Positions 57,307 to 64,000 of a stretch of 64,000 bases of DNA are shown piece by piece. The DNA lies in assembly GCF_000473205.1 (NCBI RefSeq), contig NZ_KI421507.1:2223302-2287301 (forward strand), given 5' to 3'. Source of the DNA: Pseudophaeobacter arcticus DSM 23566 (GTDB lineage: Bacteria > Pseudomonadota > Alphaproteobacteria > Rhodobacterales > Rhodobacteraceae). The translations under genes and the position numbers were made by a program. Under the pieces are notes generated by a model. It worked only from the letters and a program-made list of their open reading frames with translations, did no database searches and was not told the origin of the DNA. The number at the start of each line of letters is the position of its first letter. Positions within the stretch are counted from its first letter, which is position 1.

Positions 57307-57512
57307 TGTCACTTTAAAAGGCTGCTGTGCGCAGGTAGCGAGCTTTGCAAAGTTTGATCCATTTCCCAACAGCGGCCTTTCATGTAGCCTGCAGCGAAAG
57401 CCGGGTGAGAGCCCTTAGTGACCGATGCTGCGCAGTTCACGAATGTCCGGGTTCGGTTGCGCATCCGCCGGAAACACTAAATGCTATACACGGCAACAGG
57501 AGACCATTTGAT
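57307..57512. other. host DNA next to prophage right end
   Basis: No gene seen. Contains a diverged member (57327-57350) of the CTTTGCAAAG repeat family. AGGAG at 57499-57503 belongs to the following gene. Confidence 0.4.
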
Positions 57513-58133
57513 ATGAGCTTTGAAACTTGGTTGGCATATTTAGCTGCATACACGATCCTTTCGCTCATTCCTGGACCCAGTGTCTTGATGGTGATTGGTC
57601 AGTCGCTATCCAAAGGTCTCGGCACTGCTTTTTATTGCATCTTCGGTGACTTGCTCGGCGGCATTGTCATGATGACGTTTGCGTATGTTGGGCTTGGTAC
57701 GGTTCTGGCAACATCCAGCGAGATTTTCCATATCATCAAATGGGCGGGCGTCGCCTATATGGCTTACCTAGGGTTAATGCAAATTCTGGCCGCACGGCGC
57801 ATGGTCGAAAGCGACCTGATCAGTGCAAACCCATTTGTCGCTCGTTCGGACAGCTTGCGAGCAGGATTTCTAACTGGCGTCCTAAACCCGAAAGCGATCC
57901 TTTTCTATGTTGCCTTCCTCGCCCAGTTCATGAATCCGGCGCATCCCATGATGCCTCAATTCCTGTTGCTGATGGCAACATCGACGATGATCGTTCTCTT
58001 TGTCTTGGGTGGATATGCGCTTCTGGCAGCGCAGGCACGAAAGGCCTTCCAAAGCCTACGTGCCCGAAAACGGATGGGTTACACTGGGGGATCATTTCTT
58101 TTGGGCGGCTCTGCTTTGTTGGCAACGAACTGA
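57513..58133 (+). CDS. LysE/RhtB-family amino-acid exporter
   Basis: A 206-residue membrane protein from ATG 57513 (AGGAG upstream). Six hydrophobic helices and the LysE signature: YTILSLIPGPSVLMVIGQSLSKGLGTAFYCIFGDLLGG in the N-terminal part, VAYMAYLGLMQIL in helix 3, GFLTGVLNPKAILFYVAFLAQFM after the loop. It exports amino acids or derivatives by proton exchange. Substrate not predictable. First host gene right of the prophage. Confidence 0.92.
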   Translation: MSFETWLAYLAAYTILSLIPGPSVLMVIGQSLSKGLGTAFYCIFGDLLGGIVMMTFAYVGLGTVLATSSEIFHIIKWAGVAYMAYLGLMQILAARRMVESDLISANPFVARSDSLRAGFLTGVLNPKAILFYVAFLAQFMNPAHPMMPQFLLLMATSTMIVLFVLGGYALLAAQARKAFQSLRARKRMGYTGGSFLLGGSALLATN

Positions 58134-58253
58134 AAGCCGACATCCGTTCCGAAAATTCGAATGGAAACTTAGTCCGCATACCACCAGTTCGCGACGTGCG
58201 TAGCCAAGGTCAGCTAACACAGATTCGTGCCAATGGATGTAGGGTCGCATTGG

Positions 58254-58460
58254 GCTGGAAGCCGAGCACCTTCAAAAGCCTTTAAACACCCTTTAAAGAC
58301 CTCCGCCGCCCGACGATTTAAACGGTTTGGGCGGCGGATTTTTGGAGTTTGAAACGGGAAGTGTCCCAAACATCCCTCGCCGCCTCAAACCAGCCGCGCG
58401 GCTATGGGCTGGTCAAAGGCTCGATTTGGGGTTAGAAAACAGGGAATTCGTCAAATTAGT
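58254..58460 (+). repeat. 207-bp direct repeat, right copy
   Basis: Second copy of 17824-18030 at an offset of 40430 bases. It starts with the last codons of the small gene found whole at 17639, so this end is a truncated duplicate. It includes the terminator (58302-58343) and a CtrA-type box (58282-58296). Confidence 0.85.
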
Positions 58461-58467
58461 TTGCTGC

Positions 58468-58558
58468 AACGGGAAGTGTCCCGTACTGCAACGCGAAGTG
58501 TCCCGCTACAGTCCCGCTACAACGGGAAGTGTCCCGTACTGCAACGCGAAGTGTCCCG
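58468..58558. repeat. iteron-like array of AACGSGAAGTGTCCCG
   Basis: Four 16-base units at 58468, 58490, 58521 and 58543, alternating AACGGGAAGTGTCCCG and AACGCGAAGTGTCCCG. Spacing is 22, 31 and 22 bases, i.e. a 53-base block repeated twice. Each unit is itself a dyad CGGGA-AGTG-TCCCG. A fifth related unit lies at 58353-58368 in the 207-bp repeat. Confidence 0.85.
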
Positions 58559-58595
58559 CTACACCTCACAGCATTAGCCAAGCGGACTTAGCAGT

Positions 58596-58691
58596 TTTGC
58601 AAAAATTTGAAAAAGTTGCTCCAAAACCCATAATTCGCACGAGTTTGCAAAAATTTGCAGGGCCTTCGGGGCTATAGTGCAAATTTTTGCG
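58596..58691 (+). promoter_or_regulatory. prpE promoter with ScfR/PccR-type sites
   Basis: Three related A/T-rich dyads: TTTGCAAAAATTTGA (58596-58610), TTTGCAAAAATTTGCA (58644-58659) and TGCAAATTTTTGCG (58678-58691). TTTGCAAA half-sites are known for short-chain-fatty-acyl-CoA regulators such as PccR of Rhodobacter sphaeroides. TATAGT at 58673-58678 is a possible -10. Activation by a PccR/RamB-type regulator is inferred. Confidence 0.6.
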
Positions 58692-58781
58692 CGTCTCTGT
58701 GACGCAAGGTTATGATGATTGCTTGCTCCGGAGCTGCGCTTGCGCATAACTCTTTTGAAACAAAACGCGTGGAGGACGCCG

Positions 58782-60674
58782 ATGTCTTACAAAGAGATAT
58801 ATGCCAACTGGAAAGCCGATCCTGAAGCCTTTTGGATGCAGGCCGCCGAGGCAATTGATTGGGTGGAGGCCCCGACCAAAGCGCTGACCGACAAGGGCGA
58901 CGGGCTGTATGAATGGTTCGCGGATGCCCGCGTCAACACCTGCTACAATGCGGTGGATCGCCATGTCGAGGCCGGCAGAGGCGAGCAGACGGCGATCATC
59001 TATGACAGCCCCATCACCCATACCAAACGCGAGATCTCTTATGTGGAGCTGCGCAACCGCGTGGCCAATCTGGCAGGCGCACTGCGGGCCAAGGGCATCG
59101 AGAAGGGCGATCGCGTCATCATCTATATGCCGATGATCCCCGAGGCGCTGGAGGCCATGCTGGCCTGCGCCCGTATTGGCGCGGTGCATTCGGTTGTCTT
59201 TGGGGGCTTTGCCGCCAATGAGCTGGCAGTGCGCATTGATGACGCCACCCCAAAGGCCATTATCGCTGCCTCCTGCGGGTTGGAGCCGGGCCGTGTCGTA
59301 CATTACAAACCGCTGCTGGACGGCGCCATCGAGCAGGCCGCGCACAAGCCCGAGTTCTGCGTTATCCTGCAACGCGAACAAGAGGTTGCCGAGCTTATTG
59401 AAGGCCGGGATGTCAACTGGCACGGCTTCCAGTATGGTGTTGAACCTGCCGAATGTGTGCCGGTGGAAGGCAATCATCCCTCCTATATTCTCTACACCTC
59501 TGGCACCACGGGCCAGCCCAAAGGGGTGATACGTCACACCGCCGGTCAGCTGGTGGCGCTGAACTGGACCATGAAGAACATCTATAACGTCGATCCGGGC
59601 GATGTGTTCTGGGCGGCGTCCGATGTTGGTTGGGTCGTGGGCCACAGCTATATCTGCTACGCGCCGCTGATCCATGGCAACACCACGATCGTCTTTGAGG
59701 GCAAGCCCATCGGCACACCGGATGCGGGCACCTTCTGGCGGGTGATCTCGGAACATAAGGTCAAAAGCTTCTTCACCGCCCCCACCGCATTCCGTGCGGT
59801 CAAGCGCGAAGATCCCAGGGGCGAATTTGTCGGCAAATATGACCTCAGCTGCCTGGGCCAGGTCTATCTGGCCGGTGAGCGCGCCGATCCCGATACCATC
59901 ACCTGGGCGCAGGATAAGCTGAAGGTGCCAATTGTGGACCACTGGTGGCAGACCGAAACCGGCTGGTCGATTGCCGCCAACCCGCTTGGCATTGAAGAAC
60001 TGCCCACCAAACTGGGCTCCCCTGCGGTGCCGATGCCCGGCTATGAGGTCGATATCCTGGACGAAGGCGGCCATCCCATTGCCGCCGGAGAGCTGGGGGC
60101 CATTGCCATCAAGCTGCCCCTGCCCCCCGGCACCTTGCCAACCCTGTGGAATGCCGAAGAGCGCTTCAAGAAAAGCTATCTCACCACCTTTCCCGGTTAT
60201 TATGAAACAGGGGATGCCGGCATGAAGGACGAAGACGGCTATCTCTATATCATGGCGCGCACCGATGACGTGATCAATGTCGCCGGGCACCGGCTGTCGA
60301 CTGGCGCCATGGAAGAGGTCCTGGCAGGCCATCCGGATGTGGCGGAATGCGCGGTGATTGGCGTCGCTGACCAGCTGAAAGGTCAGGCACCACTGGGCTT
60401 TCTCTGCCTCAATGCCGGGGTTGATCGCGATCCCAGCGAAATTGTGGCCGAAGTGGTCAAGCTGGTGCGTGAAAAGATCGGACCTGTGGCCGCCTTCAAA
60501 CTGGCCATTGTTGTTGACCGCCTGCCCAAGACCCGTTCGGGCAAGATCCTGCGGGGCACCATGGTCAATATTGCCGATGGCACCGCCTGGAAGATGCCGG
60601 CGACCATTGATGATCCGGCGATTCTGGATGAAATCACCGTCGCCCTGCAGAGCCTTGGCTTTGCAAAGGGCTAG
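58782..60674 (+). CDS. prpE: propionyl-CoA synthetase
   Basis: A 630-residue acyl-CoA synthetase from ATG 58782 (GGAGG upstream; the frame upstream is leader). Family PrpE: MSYKEIYANWKADPEAFWMQAAEAIDW, nucleotide loop ILYTSGTTGQPKGVIRHTAG, VDHWWQTETGW, YYETGDAGMKDEDGYLYIMARTDDVINVAGHRLSTG and the acylatable lysine in PKTRSGKILRGTM. It turns propionate, ATP and CoA into propionyl-CoA for the methylmalonyl-CoA route. Followed by a strong terminator, so it is a single-gene unit. A long opposite-strand frame is a shadow. Confidence 0.95.
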   Translation: MSYKEIYANWKADPEAFWMQAAEAIDWVEAPTKALTDKGDGLYEWFADARVNTCYNAVDRHVEAGRGEQTAIIYDSPITHTKREISYVELRNRVANLAGALRAKGIEKGDRVIIYMPMIPEALEAMLACARIGAVHSVVFGGFAANELAVRIDDATPKAIIAASCGLEPGRVVHYKPLLDGAIEQAAHKPEFCVILQREQEVAELIEGRDVNWHGFQYGVEPAECVPVEGNHPSYILYTSGTTGQPKGVIRHTAGQLVALNWTMKNIYNVDPGDVFWAASDVGWVVGHSYICYAPLIHGNTTIVFEGKPIGTPDAGTFWRVISEHKVKSFFTAPTAFRAVKREDPRGEFVGKYDLSCLGQVYLAGERADPDTITWAQDKLKVPIVDHWWQTETGWSIAANPLGIEELPTKLGSPAVPMPGYEVDILDEGGHPIAAGELGAIAIKLPLPPGTLPTLWNAEERFKKSYLTTFPGYYETGDAGMKDEDGYLYIMARTDDVINVAGHRLSTGAMEEVLAGHPDVAECAVIGVADQLKGQAPLGFLCLNAGVDRDPSEIVAEVVKLVREKIGPVAAFKLAIVVDRLPKTRSGKILRGTMVNIADGTAWKMPATIDDPAILDEITVALQSLGFAKG

Positions 60675-60684
60675 CAACTGACCG

Positions 60685-60720
60685 ATGTGGTCGAAGGGCA
60701 GCCCTGCCTTTCGACCACAT
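60685..60720 (+). terminator. terminator after prpE
   Basis: Stem of 16 bp with one G:T pair, ATGTGGTCGAAGGGCA / TGCCTTTCGACCACAT, around a four-base loop. U-tract is weak, but the stem is the strongest in the area. Confidence 0.7.
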
Positions 60721-60845
60721 AACGCACAGCTCAGCCGAAATCTTGTCCGATGCGCTAATTTCTAAAAACGGAAACCGGAATTACCTCTGGTTTCCCTTGC
60801 AACCCAAAATCACCGCTCTACCCTGCCGCGCAGGAGATGAGCAAA

Positions 60846-62276
60846 ATGAACACAGATGATATTTGGCGCCTGAGCGCCACCGAACTTTCCACCCACACCC
60901 GCGCTGGCGATATTTCCGCCGAAGCGGCGGTACAGGCCTCGATTGACCGGATGAATGCGGTGAACCCTGGCCTGAATGCGGTGGTTGAAGACCTGAGCAC
61001 CGAGGCGCTGAACCGCGCCCGGGATCTCGACAAGGCCCGCACAGCGGGTGCGGCGCCGGGGCCGCTTCAGGGGCTGCCCGTCACCATCAAGATCAACGTC
61101 GATCAGGAAGGCCATGCCACCTCTAACGGGGTGACAGCCTTGAAAGACCTGATTGCGCCCGGGGATGCGCCCGTGGTCGCCAATTTGGAAAAGGCCGGCG
61201 CTGTGGTGATTGGCCGAACCAATACGCCCGAGTTCTCCTTTCGCGCTGATACTGATAATCCGCTGTTTGGCCGCACCCATAACCCCTGGGGGCGACATAT
61301 TTCCCCCGGAGGCTCATCCGGGGGGGCTGGTGCTGCGGTGATGGCGGGTATTGGCGCCCTGGCCCATGGCAACGATATCGGTGGCTCGCTGCGGTTTCCG
61401 GCGGCGGCCAATGGCGCGGTGACAGTAAAACCAGGCCTGGGACGTGTCCCTGCCTGGAATCCCAGCCAAAAGGCAGAGCGCGGCATGCTGGCGCAGTCCA
61501 TGTCGGTGCAGGGACTGATCACCCGCTCGGCTGCGGATCTGCATCTGGCGATGCCGTCGCTGATTGCGCCAGATCCGCGCGACCCGTTTCATGTCCCCCT
61601 GCCCTGGCGCGGAGAGCCTCTTGAAGACCCGATCAAGGTCGCCTTTACTCGCAACACCTTTGGCTATGACCTGCACCCAGAGGTCAATCTGGCGCTAGAG
61701 ACAGCCCGTGATGCGCTGACAGATGCTGGCTATGTCGTTGAGGAGGTTGAGCCCCCCAATGTGTTTGAAGCCGGGCGCACCGGTTATCGGGCACTGATGG
61801 GTGAAGTCTATGCAATGATGAAGCAGGACGTCGATGCCGCCGGCTCCGATACCGTCCGCCAGATCTTTGACGTCTATTTTCAGGAATTCCCGCCCTTTGC
61901 CGGCACTGAGCTGTTGCAGATGATGGCCAAGCGCAGCCACTATGCGCGCCAATGGTCCATGTTCATGCAGGACTATCCTTTGGTTCTCACCCCGTTCCTG
62001 CCGCAGCCATTTTTCAAACCCGACCGCGACACCGAAGGCGCGGAAGGCGTGCATGAGGTACTAGGCTGCGCCGTCTATTCCTATGCTATGAACTATCTCG
62101 GCCTGCCTGCGGGCTGCGTGCCTGCGCGATTGGCCCCGCTGGCAAGCGGGCCGCAGCCGATCAATGTGCAGATCGTCGCCCGTAGCTGGCGCGAAGACAT
62201 GGCGGTGGACGCCTGCATCGCGATAGAGCAGCGGGTTGGTCGGTTTAGTCCACATCTTTGGGATCTTATGGCCTAG
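60846..62276 (+). CDS. amidase (amidase signature family)
   Basis: A 476-residue amidase from ATG 60846 (AGGAG nine bases upstream; ATG 60837 is too close to it). Ser-cisSer-Lys triad: Lys82 (LPVTIKIN), Ser157 (PGGSSGG) and Ser181 (NDIGGSLRFPAAANG). Typical features include RTNTPEFSFRADTDNPLFGRTHNPWG. It hydrolyses an amide to acid and ammonia in the cytoplasm; substrate unknown, but absence of gatB/gatC next to it argues against a GatA role. Confidence 0.92.
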   Translation: MNTDDIWRLSATELSTHTRAGDISAEAAVQASIDRMNAVNPGLNAVVEDLSTEALNRARDLDKARTAGAAPGPLQGLPVTIKINVDQEGHATSNGVTALKDLIAPGDAPVVANLEKAGAVVIGRTNTPEFSFRADTDNPLFGRTHNPWGRHISPGGSSGGAGAAVMAGIGALAHGNDIGGSLRFPAAANGAVTVKPGLGRVPAWNPSQKAERGMLAQSMSVQGLITRSAADLHLAMPSLIAPDPRDPFHVPLPWRGEPLEDPIKVAFTRNTFGYDLHPEVNLALETARDALTDAGYVVEEVEPPNVFEAGRTGYRALMGEVYAMMKQDVDAAGSDTVRQIFDVYFQEFPPFAGTELLQMMAKRSHYARQWSMFMQDYPLVLTPFLPQPFFKPDRDTEGAEGVHEVLGCAVYSYAMNYLGLPAGCVPARLAPLASGPQPINVQIVARSWREDMAVDACIAIEQRVGRFSPHLWDLMA

Positions 62277-62304
62277 GGCCCCCCGGCCCCAAGAGGTGTT
62301 TCAC

Positions 62305-62342
62305 GGCCTCACAGCCACCCGAAAAAAACAGGCTGTGAGGCC
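62305..62342. terminator. hairpin after amidase
   Basis: Perfect 12-bp stem GGCCTCACAGCC / GGCTGTGAGGCC around a loop with seven A. No T-tract. The following stretch to 62709 contains no supported gene. Confidence 0.6.
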
Positions 62343-62709
62343 CCTGTCCAATAGGGCTGCTGATCTGTAGGACGGACCAGCTGACACCAAAGGAAACCGG
62401 GAGATAGAGCGACCCATCTCCCGGCACCTTTCGTACAATGAAAACTCGCTGACGCACGACTGCCTTCCGCCAAAGGGGCCAAATTCGTCGCTCAAGACGG
62501 AACCAGCTCCAGCTAAAGGCAAACAAGAAAGCAAGACGCCCTGCCTGAAACTCCCGTTTGTTCAGAGTGCCTCAGTCCAGAGGCAGTGCACCAGCCCTCT
62601 CACAAAAATGTGATCGCATGTCGCACAGAGCCGTTTCGCCATAGCCACCTAAAATTTGCCTGCTATCCGGCTGAATTTCATCAGATTTAACCAGATGCAC
62701 AGGGTGTTT
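62343..62709. other. intergenic region between amidase and nadK
   Basis: No gene or clear regulatory site was seen; the two genes converge here, so it only needs to hold terminators. Open frames present lack start signals. Confidence 0.4.
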
Positions 62710-63465
62710 TCAGGTAAACTGCTCTGAGATCAGGCGCTCTTCCAGGCCATGACCCGGATCAAACAGGATCTTGTGCCGGATGCTGGGTTCGGTCTGAATT
62801 TCCACCCATTGGATATCTGGGCAGGAGATAGAATCCGCATCGGCCATGACCGGCCGTTTGTCCGCCTCCAGCACGTCAAAGCGCACCTTGGCGCAGCTGG
62901 GCAGCAACGCCCCCTGCCAGCGACGCGGGCGAAAGGCGGCAATAGCCGTCAGCGCCAGCACATCAGAGCCAATGGGCAGGATCGGCCCATGCGCGGAATA
63001 GTTATAGGCGGTGGATCCCGCCGGGGTGGAGACCAGCGCCCCGTCACAGACCAGCTCTGACAGTCGTTGGCGACCATCTACCGAAATCTTCAGCCGTGCC
63101 GCCTGCGGGCCTGCCCGCAGCAGTGAGACCTCATTGATCGCCAAGGCCTTGTGGACGGCACCATCCCTATCCATCGCGGTCATCGACAGGGGATTGATAA
63201 TCTCTTCCTCTGCCGCCTCAAGCCGGGCAAGCAGGCCATCCTCATGGTATTCATTCATCAAAAAACCAACCGTGCCCCGGTTCATACCATAGACAGGCAA
63301 GGCCAGATCAACCGCCTCGTGCAGGGTTTGCAGCATGAAGCCGTCCCCCCCCAGAGCCACGATCACATCGGCATTTTCCGGCTGCGCATTCCCGTGCTGT
63401 TTCACCAGGGCATCACAGGCCGATTGCGCCACGGGGGCGTCACTGGCCAAAAAGGCGATTCTCAT
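62710..63465 (-). CDS. nadK: NAD kinase
   Basis: A 251-residue NAD kinase from ATG 63465. GGDG motif at 39-42 (VIVALGGDGFMLQTLHE) with catalytic Asp41, PVYGMNRGTVGFLMNEY, ALAINEVSLLRAGPQAARLKI, and the substrate-binding STPAGSTAYNYSAHGPILP. It makes NADP from NAD and ATP in the cytoplasm and is an essential single-copy gene. Divergent from glyA across 187 bases. The upstream in-frame ATG at 63516 would add 17 residues without support. Confidence 0.95.
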   Translation of the reverse strand: MRIAFLASDAPVAQSACDALVKQHGNAQPENADVIVALGGDGFMLQTLHEAVDLALPVYGMNRGTVGFLMNEYHEDGLLARLEAAEEEIINPLSMTAMDRDGAVHKALAINEVSLLRAGPQAARLKISVDGRQRLSELVCDGALVSTPAGSTAYNYSAHGPILPIGSDVLALTAIAAFRPRRWQGALLPSCAKVRFDVLEADKRPVMADADSISCPDIQWVEIQTEPSIRHKILFDPGHGLEERLISEQFT

Positions 63466-63581
63466 TGTCACTAAACCCTGTTTCCGGTGTGAGCCATTTT
63501 GTTCCGAAACAAGCACAGCTGAACCACAAAGACCAGTGTTGCCGCTCTATGTTCGATTATTGCCGCTTTACAGCCTTTAAG

Positions 63582-63615
63582 ATCTGTGATGTTTCCGATA
63601 GGAAATCTCACAGAT
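63582..63615. promoter_or_regulatory. long dyad upstream of glyA
   Basis: Outer arms ATCTGTGA and TCACAGAT (8 bp perfect), with inner GTTTCC / GGAAAT partly paired around GATA. It lies 37 bases before the glyA start and could be an operator or a 5' leader hairpin. Confidence 0.5.
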
Positions 63616-63652
63616 TACCCAACCCTGCCACCTCCTACTTAGCGGAGCCACC

Positions 63653-64000
63653 ATGACAGCGACCACCCGTGATCCCGGATTCTTCACCGAAGCCCTCTCT
63701 GATCGTGACCCAGAACTCTTTGGCGCAATTACCGACGAGCTGCACCGCCAGCGCGACGAGATCGAACTGATTGCCTCCGAGAACATCGTCTCTGCGGCCG
63801 TGATGGAAGCGCAGGGCTCTGTGCTCACCAACAAATACGCCGAAGGCTATCCCGGTCGCCGCTACTATGGCGGCTGCCAGTATGTCGATGTTGCGGAAAA
63901 CCTCGCCATTGACCGCGCCAAGCAGCTGTTTGGCTGTGAGTTTGCCAATGTGCAGCCCAACTCTGGCTCTCAGGCCAACCAGGGTGTGTTCCAGGCGCTG
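63653..64000 (+). CDS. glyA: serine hydroxymethyltransferase, 5' part
   Basis: ATG 63653 (GGAG upstream) begins [26 protein letters not shown], then [81 protein letters not shown]: the SHMT N-terminal half with the folate and PLP phosphate-binding residues. It converts serine and tetrahydrofolate to glycine and methylene-THF. 116 codons are inside the window; the rest lies beyond 64000. Confidence 0.96.
   Translation, partial: MTATTRDPGFFTEALSDRDPELFGAITDELHRQRDEIELIASENIVSAAVMEAQGSVLTNKYAEGYPGRRYYGGCQYVDVAENLAIDRAKQLFGCEFANVQPNSGSQANQGVFQAL

Noticed and set aside
23864..57360. ATCCA at 23864-23868 and at 57356-57360 as a 5-bp target duplication
   Set aside because: The right copy would require the phage to end in TTTG instead of CA and to include host-like repeat sequence; the match may be chance.
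58345..58565. Possible CRISPR array in the short repeats upstream of prpE
   Set aside because: Units are 16 bases with 6- and 15-base gaps that are themselves repeated; there are no unique spacers and no cas genes.
58710..60677. 655-codon minus-strand frame opposite prpE
   Set aside because: prpE is complete with all synthetase motifs; the antisense frame has no start signal and no domain pattern.
61103..61522. Antisense frames within the amidase gene
   Set aside because: The amidase triad and full-length frame are intact; the reverse frames have no start sites or family features.

Overview
The window looks like a chromosomal segment of an alphaproteobacterium of the Rhodobacteraceae (Roseobacter group). 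The evidence is G+C-rich coding DNA, a propionyl-CoA synthetase gene with TTTGCAAA-type sites in its promoter, perfect CtrA-type TTAA-N7-TTAA boxes, an initiator-tRNA attachment site, and IS3, IS630 and IS1182 elements of kinds common in that family. The genus cannot be named from the sequence alone.

Layout. 1-3.5 kb: a leftward azoreductase-YceI-cytochrome b561-YceI operon with a divergent LysR regulator. 3.7-5.1 kb: a decayed IS3-family element carrying three short palindromic inserts. 5.2-6.6 kb: a 3' fragment of an initiator tRNA gene (attachment-site remnant) beside a tyrosine integrase. 6.9-11.0 kb: two identical IS630-family copies bracketing a transglutaminase-like protein and a cation diffusion facilitator, which is a composite-transposon structure. 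11-23.5 kb: accessory DNA with an unknown secreted-type protein, a short-chain dehydrogenase facing an adenylation-carrier-reductase (NRPS-like) enzyme, a lipoprotein/DUF6502 divergon with twin operators, a zinc-ribbon membrane protein, a deleted IS1182 copy and several dispersed repeats.

23.87-57.31 kb holds an apparently complete transposable (Mu-like) prophage of about 33.4 kb. From left to right it has a leftward S24-type repressor, an early operon (small regulators, ParB-like protein, MuA transposase, MuB ATPase, GemA, Mor-like activator), lysis genes, a Mu-type head module (gp27/28/29, F-like, I protease with nested Z scaffold, T capsid), a tRNA-Met(CAU) gene, and a tail module mostly of P2 type (V, W, J, I, sheath, tube, E/E' frameshift, tape measure, U, X, D). 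At the right end is a Com-Mom DNA-modification cassette. Nearly all genes overlap by 1-11 bases and should be cotranscribed in a few long units.

57.3-64 kb: a LysE-type exporter, then a 207-bp repeat also present 40.4 kb upstream, a short iteron-like array, prpE, an amidase, NAD kinase (leftward) and the start of glyA. The last four look like host backbone genes. No rRNA operon and no CRISPR array was seen.
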